Shown here piece by piece: positions 25,494-32,603 of a stretch of 38,341 nt of DNA. Every line of letters begins with the position of its first letter. Within the stretch, counting starts at the first letter, position 1. Origin of the DNA: a virus. The notes under the pieces were generated by a model that saw nothing but the letters and a program-made list of their open reading frames with translations, was not told the DNA's origin and made no database searches. The stretch spans positions 1-38,341 of the IMG/VR virus record IMGVR_UViG_3300021075_000322. One strand, given 5' to 3'. The translations under genes and the position numbers were made by a program.

Positions 25494-25865
25494 TTATTTT
25501 TTCGGAGCCGTAAAAATCCTTCTCACTTTGTCTCTCCAAATCTCAAAATCCTTCCAGTAGTAATTGTTAAGCTCAGGAAATGGGGAATGAATTCTTCCAA
25601 TGCTTCCCCCAAAATTGAATATGATACCGGTATTGTCTTTGAGCTCAGAGAGCGTTGCCTTGTCTGTCTTGTGCAGATATTTGAATCTATTCTCATTTGC
25701 CTTTTGTGCTTTTTCTTCCCTCATCTCAATAGTTTTATTGCGATTGGATTGAGAGCGAGCACACACCTGGCACTTTCCGAATGTATTGTGTGTGTGCTCT
25801 GTTTTCCCACACACAACGCACGCATCGTATTTCATCGCCCATTTTCCGAGTGGTTTTATTGGCAT
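25494..25865 (-). CDS. Small zinc-ribbon-like protein
   Basis: This 123-residue protein has two cysteine pairs (CVVC at about 16-19 and CQVC at about 32-35) separated by GKTEHTHNTFGK, a probable zinc knuckle. Basic helices follow. HNH-like residues are not evident. It lies upstream of the replication gene and probably acts on nucleic acid. No family is recognised. Confidence 0.6.
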   Translation of the reverse strand: MPIKPLGKWAMKYDACVVCGKTEHTHNTFGKCQVCARSQSNRNKTIEMREEKAQKANENRFKYLHKTDKATLSELKDNTGIIFNFGGSIGRIHSPFPELNNYYWKDFEIWRDKVRRIFTAPKK

Positions 25866-25871
25866 AAAAAA

Positions 25872-26108
25872 TCAAATAAGTTTAAGAGAAAGAATCACCC
25901 ACCCTTCTTTAAGCCCGAGGCATGGGAGTGAGGAAAAAACAGAAAGAATCTCGAATTTTTGTTTATGAACAACCAAGGTTTCCGTATCATAAAATTCAAG
26001 GATATCTCCCTTTTGGAAATTCCGGTCATTCCACCGGAGCTCAAAAGTTTTGTTTCCTGCTACGAGTTCTTCATAATAATTACGATGGATTTTTAGAGTA
26101 TGAAGCAT
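25872..26108 (-). CDS. DUF3850/ASCH-like RNA-binding domain protein
   Basis: This 78-residue protein has the DUF3850 pattern: HTLKIHRNYYEELVAGNKTF, ELRWNDRNFQKGDILEFYD and a C-terminal GWVILSLKLI strand. ASCH/PUA-like domains bind RNA or modified nucleotides, and these proteins are common in phage early regions. The ATG at 26108 follows CTTACCCCCTTTTTT exactly. Confidence 0.8.
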   Translation of the reverse strand: MLHTLKIHRNYYEELVAGNKTFELRWNDRNFQKGDILEFYDTETLVVHKQKFEILSVFSSLPCLGLKEGWVILSLKLI

Positions 26109-26282
26109 AAAAAAGGGGGTAAGATTATTGAAAAAATATTGTCCACAGTGATTGAGCTACGGATAAAATAATGACAAAATAAAAATCACTATTTGTTATC
26201 TCTAGTTTAAAAACCCATTCGCAAAACTTTGTAAAAAGTCCGTTTATCAGGAAAAAAATAAAAAAATAGATAGTAAAATCAC
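26109..26282. other. Intergenic region, 174 bases
   Basis: This is A/T-rich and non-coding. It holds an inverted repeat AGTGATT/AATCACT (26147-26153 and 26184-26190) and the leader of the DUF3850 gene. A leftward promoter would make sense here, since the lysozyme gene ends at 26283, but I see no convincing -35/-10 pair. Confidence 0.4.
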
Positions 26283-26948
26283 TCATAAAGAAGAAAAAAA
26301 GAGTTCCAATTCCTTATTGCGTCGGATCACATTCCCCCTGAGAGGTGCGTAGTCAATCATCACCTCATACATTCCATCTCTGTCTCCCCACTGTACTGCG
26401 TGATAAAAATCGTAATCTAGGAAGACGGGGTTATTTTTTGGCGTGTTGTACGCAAAGGATGCGAGTGCCACGAGCTGTTCATTATTGAGTTTTATGCTGA
26501 GTTGTTCATCGTTGAATCGTTTTTCTATTTTGGAGATAAGCGTTTTGCAAGTTTTTTGGAGGTGTTTCATGCTTTTTTCTCGTGTTACCGCCGGACCATT
26601 GCAGGTGGAGTATTGCCCGAATCCCACTACGCAACCGCGTCCGCTGGGGTCTGGGTATGGTTTGCTTCGGAACCCCTCAAAACCCGCTATAAACTGGGCG
26701 CATTGTGACTCCACTTTTGCTCTTTTTGCGTTTGGTACCGTTACTCTGGAAGGGGTAGGTGTTGGAGTAACGACGGGGGCGCTGTTTTGTGGTAAAGGTA
26801 ATAATTCTTGCGCGGGGGTTGGGGAGGGCGTAATAAATACCGTCGCCTTTATACTTTCCGCAGGACACGCGGAATAAAAAAAAATGAAGAATATTGCGAG
26901 CGCCGATGAGATCAAAAGAACGATGATTTTTTTCGTGGTCTTAGTCAT
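26283..26948 (-). CDS. GH24 lysozyme (T4 lysozyme-like endolysin) with N-terminal membrane segment
   Basis: This 221-residue muramidase has a hydrophobic N-terminal helix (residues about 7-27, KKIIVLLISSALAIFFIFFY, ending in Ala-Cys). A Pro/Thr-rich linker runs to about 75. The GH24 domain FIAGFEGFRSKPYPDPSGRG follows, with catalytic Glu91 and Asp100; Cys106 takes the place of the usual Thr, as in P1-type enzymes. The membrane segment suggests a SAR-type or lipid-anchored export that does not need a holin. The start at 26948 follows TTTTACTTTTTTT; the upstream extension overlaps the RuvC-like gene. Confidence 0.85.
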   Translation of the reverse strand: MTKTTKKIIVLLISSALAIFFIFFYSACPAESIKATVFITPSPTPAQELLPLPQNSAPVVTPTPTPSRVTVPNAKRAKVESQCAQFIAGFEGFRSKPYPDPSGRGCVVGFGQYSTCNGPAVTREKSMKHLQKTCKTLISKIEKRFNDEQLSIKLNNEQLVALASFAYNTPKNNPVFLDYDFYHAVQWGDRDGMYEVMIDYAPLRGNVIRRNKELELFFSSL

Positions 26949-26961
26949 AAAAAAAGTAAAA

Positions 26962-27375
26962 TTACAAAGAGTGCACGCAGGTTTTTTGCCCATAAATGGC
27001 GGCCACCATTGCGTCTGCACTATGCTCCGAAGCGATGTCAAAAAATTCCATCACCTCGTGCTTTTTCGCATTTCCTTTCCCCACTACCACCTTTCGCATG
27101 GTAGAATCTGGACGGTCAAAAAACGCTATTCCTCGCTCTTGGCATATCAGCTCTACAATTCCACCCATTGCCCCGTGAAACCGAATCACTTGGGAATTCC
27201 TCCCCATAGCTCGGCAGTTCACTACAATTTCTGGTTTTAAAAGGTCAAAGAGTGCTTTTATTTCTCCGGAAAATTCCAAGAGAGACGAGAATGTGTATTC
27301 TCCCCAATCGGGAACTTTCGCGTCATCAAAAGCCCATCCCCAATGCCGACCAAGATCGAGTCCCAGAACTTTCAT
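26962..27375 (-). CDS. RuvC-like Holliday junction resolvase
   Basis: This 137-residue protein has the RNase H-fold resolvase layout: first Asp in LGLDLG (D7), then PEIVVNCRAMGRNSQVIRFH. KGNAKKHEVMEFF and the last motif HSADAMVAA (H118, D121) follow. Phages use such enzymes to debranch DNA before packaging. At the place of the second catalytic Glu (VxIExxxxGxN in the family) there is Asn53, so activity is uncertain. The start is coupled to the preceding gene by ATGA. Confidence 0.8.
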   Translation of the reverse strand: MKVLGLDLGRHWGWAFDDAKVPDWGEYTFSSLLEFSGEIKALFDLLKPEIVVNCRAMGRNSQVIRFHGAMGGIVELICQERGIAFFDRPDSTMRKVVVGKGNAKKHEVMEFFDIASEHSADAMVAAIYGQKTCVHSL

Positions 27376-27647
27376 GCGTTAATATGTAAATAAATATCAT
27401 CTAAATATTCGGAAGGAATATTTCCCTGTTTTCTGTATTTTTTTGTTTTAGGGTCAATCCACATCGCCTTCTCCAGAGGATATTCCATCGCAGTATTAAA
27501 TGCAGATATGGCTTTTTCTTTTGCTTTTTCTTGTTTCGATAACTCCTCATCCAACTCATCATTTTGTTTTCGCATACGGTAAAAAGTCTTCAGGATCATA
27601 AATCCGGAGAAAAGGACAACCGCCAGTCCGAGCAATAGGATTTCCAT
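27372..27647 (-). CDS. Membrane-anchored coiled-coil protein
   Basis: This 91-residue protein has an N-terminal transmembrane helix (MEILLLGLAVVLFSGFMILK) and a charged coiled coil (QNDELDEELSKQEKAKEKAI). A globular end follows, containing WIDPKTKKYRKQGNIPSEYL. The start at 27647 directly follows TTTTACCCCCTTTTT; the longer upstream reading runs through the structured intergenic region. The topology recalls i-spanin proteins and it lies near the lysozyme, but this is inference. Confidence 0.65.
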   Translation of the reverse strand: MEILLLGLAVVLFSGFMILKTFYRMRKQNDELDEELSKQEKAKEKAISAFNTAMEYPLEKAMWIDPKTKKYRKQGNIPSEYLDDIYLHINA

Positions 27648-27670
27648 AAAAAGGGGGTAAAAGAATGGAA

Positions 27671-27732
27671 GTGAGTCCGTAAGGATCTCTTCGCTCTCCA
27701 TCCGTCTGCAGTAGATGGAGAGTAAGGAGACA
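27671..27732 (-). other. Structured intergenic RNA element
   Basis: A perfect 9-bp stem CTCTCCATC/GATGGAGAG (27694-27702 with 27714-27722) is flanked by the partly pairing outer segments GTGAGTCC and GGAGACAC. There is no T-run, so it is not a terminator. It lies in the 93-base gap between two leftward genes and could be an RNA processing or translation-control element. Confidence 0.5.
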
Positions 27733-27740
27733 CTTAGGTG

Positions 27741-27923
27741 CTATAGTGTAAGATCGCAGTCTCGGTACGGAATGAGTTCCAGTTTTTTGCTATGTTGTTT
27801 TTTAGGAGCAATGATATATTCCACATCTGAATCGTTGACACGGTCTTCACACCATGTAATTTCTTCTGATTCGTCCCCATCTTCGTCGTACATTTGGAGA
27901 TATATTTTTTGAGGTATGTCCAT
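27741..27923 (-). CDS. Small acidic protein
   Basis: This 60-residue protein, MDIPQKIYLQMYDEDGDESE to IPYRDCDLTL, is very acidic at its N-terminal half. ITWCEDRVNDSDVEYI is typical of small phage proteins of unknown function. The leader TTTAAGCCTTTTGT precedes the ATG. It lies 9 bases after the SbcDC stop and is probably translated from the same transcript. Confidence 0.6.
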   Translation of the reverse strand: MDIPQKIYLQMYDEDGDESEEITWCEDRVNDSDVEYIIAPKKQHSKKLELIPYRDCDLTL

Positions 27924-27932
27924 ACAAAAGGC

Positions 27933-30900
27933 TTAAATAATAGAAATCTTGGAAACTCCATCCCTCTTCTCCACAAAAATCTTCGTGTCAAACGCATCTT
28001 TTATCTCGTCGATGTGCGTCACCGCCAACACCTTCTCAAACTCCTCACTCACCATCTGCACCGCAGAAATAAAGGCACTGCGTCCTTCGTCATCCAACGC
28101 CCCAAATCCTTCGTCAATAAGCAAGAAACGAACCTTCGTTCCTACTCTTCGGGCAAGGATTTTTGAGAGAGCAATCCGAATGGAAAAATTCACCCGAAAA
28201 GCCTCACCACCGGAAAACATCTCGTATTCCCGCTCTCCGATGTCGTCCTCCACAAAAATATCCAGCGTCTCAATTTGACTGCCTGAAATTTCCAAATCTT
28301 TCTTACTGCCCGATTTTTTCTCACGAAGAGAAGAGAACCGCACCTTCATCCGCCCCCCAGAAATCTTCTCTAAAACATCGTTCGCCTCCTTCTCAATCTC
28401 CGGCAAAACACTCTCAATAATCATCGCAGGCGCTCCTTTTTTTCCACACGCCTCCGCCAAAATATCGTATGCACTGCGCTCCGCAATGTCGCTTTTGTTC
28501 TTATCCAAAAGCTCGGAAAGAGATGCTTTCTTGGATGCAATCTCTTCCAGCTTGTTTCTGTATACCGCAAAGGTTCCTTTTTTTCGGTTTATGGTATCCT
28601 CCAAAACCGTCAACGCATTGCGCAAAGACCGGATTTTCTCCGAGGTCTCTTCGTTCACCTCTGGCAATTCTTTTAGCTTTTGTTCTGCGTCGTCCAAAGA
28701 TGATAACGCCTTCAACTCCTCCGACAAAATTACCCCTTTTCTCATCGCAATTTCAGAAAGCCTCTGTCGGGATACTTCCACTTGCACCCATAAATCCGCT
28801 ACTTTCTTCGCCACTTCCATCTTCTCCGTCACCCCGTCCAGCATTCCTTGGGAGAATATGGGCACTTCACGAATCACGAGATTTTGGAGTTTCTCTTTTG
28901 CCTCTAAAACGGAAGAAGAAAGCCGTGCTAATTCTTCCTCCATGGATTTTTTCGCGGAAGATTCTTCTTGCATAGTTCGAGCAGAAACCTTGCCAAACTC
29001 TACTCTCAACGCAGAAAGCTCCTCCTCAATATCTGCATGAGGACTCTTCTTTTGGTGCGGTTTTCCGGCTCCACAAGTGGGGCAATCCTCTCCTGCTTCT
29101 GCCTGCTTTACTTTCAACGCTTTTCCTCGGGTATTGATTCTTTCTTTTTCTACTCTTGCCCGCTCGTGTATTTCAGCAAGATTCTTTTCTCCCCTCTCTG
29201 TTATGCGTCGGTTCTCTATGTCCGCAGTAGCAATCTTCTCTTCTAACGCTTTTTTGGTCGCAACGGCAGAGGCATTGTCTGCCTCCACTCTCAAAGCTCT
29301 CTCTTTCAAACCCTCTAGAGCCTTTTTTTCCGTCGCCATCTTTTCCAAAGTTTCCACTGCTTTCGCAATTTCGTTTTCTCTCTCTAAAAGCCCCTCCGCG
29401 TGTTCCTGTGCCTCTCCTAATTGCTCCTTCTCCGCCTTCATGCGTTCCAAAGATTCCTTTTCTCGCTTAATACGATTCTCATACTCGTCTTTCTTCACCT
29501 TTGTAACGGTAAAATCCTTCACCGATGCCTCCAATCCTTCAATTTCTGCCCGTTTATATCGAATCACCGCCGTATCTGCCTCAATTTCTTTCTCAAGTCG
29601 TTCTTTTTCGGTCTTTACTTCCTCCTCTTTCTCAATTTCCTGCTCTAATAATTCCTTTTTTGTTTCCACCACCGAGAGCGTCGTATCCAATATTTTCTTC
29701 TCTGCCTTTGCCTTTTCTTCCATTTCCCCCCAAATACTCAAAGAGAGAATTTCAGAAAGAACCTCTTTTCTCTCTGCCGGAGTACTCGCAGAAAACTTGT
29801 CGGCATTTCCTTGCCTCAAATACGCAGAGGACGCAAAAACATCCGCACTCATTCCCACCAGAGAAATAATGGCGTCCTGAGTCTCCTTCATCGTCGGAGC
29901 AGAAATACTCCTCCACTGCCCCGTTGCCCCGTCATTGCGAGGAACGAAGCAATCCACCCCTTCCCGCACATGAAGCTCCAGCATCCCATTCCCCCTCGAA
30001 CCCCTCACACTCCTCTTCCTCAAAATGCGAAATACTTCAGTCCCCACCGCAAACTCAAAATTCACTTCCATATCCGTCTCCCCACTTCTCACGAGCTGAT
30101 CATCACTCTTTGCCCGAGATTCCCCCCAAATCCCCCAAATAATAGCCTCAATAATACTGCTTTTTCCAGCCCCATTTTCACCGGAAAGTACTGCCAAAGA
30201 GAATTTTGAGAAGTCCAAAACAGTTTCTCCGTGGCTCGTAAAATTCTTCAGCGTCAACACTCTCGGAACAAATCCACCATGCCCAGAAGAAGTATTTCCG
30301 GAAGACGAGTTTTTCAAAAGATATCCCGCCTTCTCCAAAAGCATTTCCGTTTCTCCTTTTTTCAATTTCTTTTTCTCGGAGAATTTCTTCAAAATATCCA
30401 AAGGCTCCATCTCCTCAAAACACTCCATCCCCGTGCTTTCTTCTCGGTCGGTTCGTTCAATCTTCTTAATAATCTGATACCAATGAGGATTTTTCCCCGC
30501 AATTTGTTTTTCCAAAGAAGAAATATTAAGGTTTTCCATCTCACTCTTTTTTCCGGTAACAACTAGCTTCACTACTGCATCGCAAATATCCGAAGGGAAA
30601 TTGAGCTCGCCTTCTCCTGCCATAATGTCGTTTGCCGTCGTCTCCACGGTCAAAAACTTCCTCGCTCCGCTTCCTACAAACTCCCACTCTGCCCGCTTTC
30701 CTGCCTCAATTTCTGCCACCACAAACCCTTTCTCTTCTTTCTCCTCCCCAAAATCAATGCGCTCAGGGCTTCCAGAATATACAATATGGTTCTCCACGAC
30801 CGTTTGGTGTCGGTGGATATGCCCAATCGCCGCATAACTCACCTTTGGGTCACAAAACGCCGTGTAAGGAATAACAATATCAGAACCGAGCATTATATCC

Positions 30901-31502
30901 CGTTCCGCCCCAAACTTCGCACCACTCACCGTTGCGTGGGCAACAATAATCAAAGGGAGTGACACATCCGCACTTGCCACCAACACTTCCAAAAGCTCCG
31001 CACCAATGCGAGAAATTCTTTCATTTGCCTCTTCCTTGCTCAACCCCTCAAAATCTCCGTTCTCCATCGCAATACTCCGCGTAATCCAAGGGAGCGTTGC
31101 CACTTGGATTCCATTGATAATAAGAAGCTCAGGACGAGAAGAAACTTTTACGAGATTCTCATCCGCCAAAATCTTGAATATCTCCAAACTGTTCGCTTTC
31201 CCCGAATCATTCGGCGTGTCATGGTTCCCCGTCACAATCAAAACGGGAATCTGGTGTGCCGTAAGCTCACGGATTCTCTTCGCAAATTCTCGTTGCTGGG
31301 TCATGCTGGGGTTTCGGGTCTTAAAAGCATCTCCAGCAAAAACTACGAGATCCACTTTGTCAGAAACTGCCGTTTTTACAATGGTATCAATGGCGTGGCA
31401 GTAGTCAAGAAATCTGGTATTCATGCCCGTAGCAGGGTCAATATGCCCATACTTTTCGCCACTGCCGAAGTGTAAATCACCGAAATGGAGGATTTTTTTC
31501 AT
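27933..31502 (-). CDS. sbcDC: Fused SbcD-SbcC (Mre11-Rad50-type) nuclease/ATPase
   Basis: This is a single 1189-residue protein. The N-terminal approx. 390 residues are SbcD with phosphoesterase motifs GDLH (D9, H11), GDAF (D58), GNHD (93-95), HAT (H189) and GHIH (H228, H230). The remainder is SbcC. It has Walker A GENGAGKSS (441-449) and long coiled coils with a zinc hook CPTC (807-810). The C-terminal ABC signature is FSGGEAFRVNFSIRIALS and Walker B is FLLIDEGFGALDD. SbcCD opens hairpins and processes double-strand ends; normally the two are separate genes. Residues 515-524 come from an inserted repeat. The leader is TTTAACCTCCTCCA before ATG. Confidence 0.95.
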   Translation of the reverse strand: MKKILHFGDLHFGSGEKYGHIDPATGMNTRFLDYCHAIDTIVKTAVSDKVDLVVFAGDAFKTRNPSMTQQREFAKRIRELTAHQIPVLIVTGNHDTPNDSGKANSLEIFKILADENLVKVSSRPELLIINGIQVATLPWITRSIAMENGDFEGLSKEEANERISRIGAELLEVLVASADVSLPLIIVAHATVSGAKFGAERDIMLGSDIVIPYTAFCDPKVSYAAIGHIHRHQTVVENHIVYSGSPERIDFGEEKEEKGFVVAEIEAGKRAEWEFVGSGARKFLTVETTANDIMAGEGELNFPSDICDAVVKLVVTGKKSEMENLNISSLEKQIAGKNPHWYQIIKKIERTDREESTGMECFEEMEPLDILKKFSEKKKLKKGETEMLLEKAGYLLKNSSSGNTSSGHGGFVPRVLTLKNFTSHGETVLDFSKFSLAVLSGENGAGKSSIIEAIIWGIWGESRAKSDDQLVRSGETDMEVNFEFAVGTEVFRILRKRSVRGSRGNGMLELHVREGVDCFVPRNDGATGQWRSISAPTMKETQDAIISLVGMSADVFASSAYLRQGNADKFSASTPAERKEVLSEILSLSIWGEMEEKAKAEKKILDTTLSVVETKKELLEQEIEKEEEVKTEKERLEKEIEADTAVIRYKRAEIEGLEASVKDFTVTKVKKDEYENRIKREKESLERMKAEKEQLGEAQEHAEGLLERENEIAKAVETLEKMATEKKALEGLKERALRVEADNASAVATKKALEEKIATADIENRRITERGEKNLAEIHERARVEKERINTRGKALKVKQAEAGEDCPTCGAGKPHQKKSPHADIEEELSALRVEFGKVSARTMQEESSAKKSMEEELARLSSSVLEAKEKLQNLVIREVPIFSQGMLDGVTEKMEVAKKVADLWVQVEVSRQRLSEIAMRKGVILSEELKALSSLDDAEQKLKELPEVNEETSEKIRSLRNALTVLEDTINRKKGTFAVYRNKLEEIASKKASLSELLDKNKSDIAERSAYDILAEACGKKGAPAMIIESVLPEIEKEANDVLEKISGGRMKVRFSSLREKKSGSKKDLEISGSQIETLDIFVEDDIGEREYEMFSGGEAFRVNFSIRIALSKILARRVGTKVRFLLIDEGFGALDDEGRSAFISAVQMVSEEFEKVLAVTHIDEIKDAFDTKIFVEKRDGVSKISII
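29931..29960. repeat. Dispersed palindromic repeat inserted in frame in sbcDC
   Basis: GTCATTGCGAGGAACGAAGC followed by AATCC is a well-known dispersed repeat core in many bacteria (general knowledge). It has the inverted repeat ATTGC/GCAAT and on the coding strand gives GVDCFVPRND (residues 515-524 of the fusion). It interrupts the region after Walker A without breaking the frame. Confidence 0.75.
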
Positions 31503-31511
31503 TGGAGGAGG

Positions 31512-32156
31512 TTAAATTTCTTGTAATCGAAGAGCGTATCCTCTCAAATCAGAACGGTTCTCAATGACTTTCTGTACGAAAAATGAAGGTACAGAAGCGT
31601 AAAGTTTTACCGCACCGAAGGGGAATTCCGCCTTTTTTCCCGTTACATCAAAAATTATAGATTCTGAGGATTCTGTCTTTTTTTCTATTTCTTCCATGTA
31701 GTATTTTATTTTTTCTTGCTGTGCTTTTATTTTTAACTCGTCCTCAGTTTCCAAAAGAGATGGACTTGTTTTTATTGCCTCAATCTCCCGCTCTGCTCGT
31801 TCAATACTGTCCCATAGGTTAGATGGATCATAATTCAGATATATTCTGTACGCTCTGTTTACATCACGAAAAGGGTATCGAATGGTAACTTGTAATTCCC
31901 ACTCGAACTCCTTATCCATGATAATTTTTTCAAGCTCAAACCCCTTATATCCAGCCCCCTTAAATATTGCATTCTGGACATGGTAATTCTGGCATGACAT
32001 CCATTCCAAAAAATTATAATTTTCCACTTCTGGAGATGGCATTCCTTCCATTATACCATTTTGATACCACTCTTCTTTTGATATTTTAGAAAAAATCTTC
32101 ACCATGTCGGTCGTCTGAAGTCCTACAAAAAGCCGTTCTGTTGATTTCAAATCCAT
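31512..32156 (-). CDS. Early protein of unknown function
   Basis: This 214-residue protein has a mixed N-terminal domain (NYNFLEWMSCQNYHVQNAIF and ELQVTIRYPFRDVNRAYRIY) and a central charged coiled coil (IKAQQEKIKYYMEEIEKKTE). The C-terminal part contains VKLYASVPSFFVQKVIENRS. No family is recognised. The start at 32156 follows TTTTTTTACTTCTTTTTTT; the longer upstream reading adds only a hydrophobic shadow. It lies just upstream of the SbcDC fusion and may work with it. Confidence 0.6.
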   Translation of the reverse strand: MDLKSTERLFVGLQTTDMVKIFSKISKEEWYQNGIMEGMPSPEVENYNFLEWMSCQNYHVQNAIFKGAGYKGFELEKIIMDKEFEWELQVTIRYPFRDVNRAYRIYLNYDPSNLWDSIERAEREIEAIKTSPSLLETEDELKIKAQQEKIKYYMEEIEKKTESSESIIFDVTGKKAEFPFGAVKLYASVPSFFVQKVIENRSDLRGYALRLQEI

Positions 32157-32215
32157 AAAAAAAGAAGTAAAAAAACTCATTACTGCCCCCAAAAAGAGGC
32201 AGAATATGAACCGTT

Positions 32216-32389
32216 TTACGCCGCAGGATTCTCTGCGTTTGCTTGGTCGTAAATCGCCTTTGCTTGTGCGTAGGCATCGGAAACGGTCGCACCATACGAC
32301 TTCACAGCAATGGTTACCTTTCCCGTTGCACTTCTTCCGATTTCAACGGAATGCGGGTTTAACTGTTCTGTCTGCTGTACTTCGGACAT
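32216..32389 (-). CDS. Small protein, 57 residues
   Basis: MSEVQQTEQLNPHSVEIGRS begins the protein, and a SYGATVSDAYAQAKAIYDQA stretch is its conserved-looking core. It resembles small phage proteins that follow recombination genes, without a known role. The ATG is preceded by ACTTTTACCCCTTTTTTT. It is the first gene downstream of the internal terminator at 32410-32456. Confidence 0.6.
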   Translation of the reverse strand: MSEVQQTEQLNPHSVEIGRSATGKVTIAVKSYGATVSDAYAQAKAIYDQANAENPAA

Positions 32390-32409
32390 AAAAAAAGGGG
32401 TAAAAGTGT

Positions 32410-32456
32410 AAAAAATCAGGAACTATCGAGGACAACCGAAGGTCAATAATTCCTGA
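32410..32456 (-). terminator. Internal leftward terminator/attenuator
   Basis: On the minus-strand transcript TCAGGAATTAT pairs with ATAGTTCCTGA (an 11-bp stem with one G-U pair), and the stem is followed directly by T6. The loop holds a small GAC/GTC hairpin. It separates the first early genes from the rest of the leftward train. Confidence 0.75.
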
Positions 32457-32504
32457 AAGCAGAGCCTTTTAGCGACTTGCTCGGGTCGTGAGATTGGGAT
32501 GCAT

Positions 32505-32594
32505 TCAGTTTTGCGACATGACCAGGTCGAAAAATTTGCTCACTACAAGCCAGTACCAAGTAGAAACCGCCACAAATTTGCAGGCTTCCCACAT
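32505..32594 (-). CDS. Possible 29-residue membrane peptide
   Basis: The short frame MWEACKFVAVSTWYWLVVSK to FFDLVMSQN starts seven bases after the stop codon of the upstream gene. It is hydrophobic and aromatic enough to cross a membrane. It fills part of a 205-base gap that also contains the internal terminator. Small size makes the call uncertain. Confidence 0.35.
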   Translation of the reverse strand: MWEACKFVAVSTWYWLVVSKFFDLVMSQN

Positions 32595-32603
32595 GGCAAA
32601 AAA

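Noticed and set aside
29077-29880. Plus-strand open frame of 267 codons
   Set aside because: It lies opposite the SbcC coiled coil. The Ser/Phe-rich composition is the expected antisense image of Glu/Lys-rich coding.
31006-31404. Plus-strand open frame of 132 codons
   Set aside because: It is antisense to the SbcD catalytic domain, whose motifs are intact on the minus strand.
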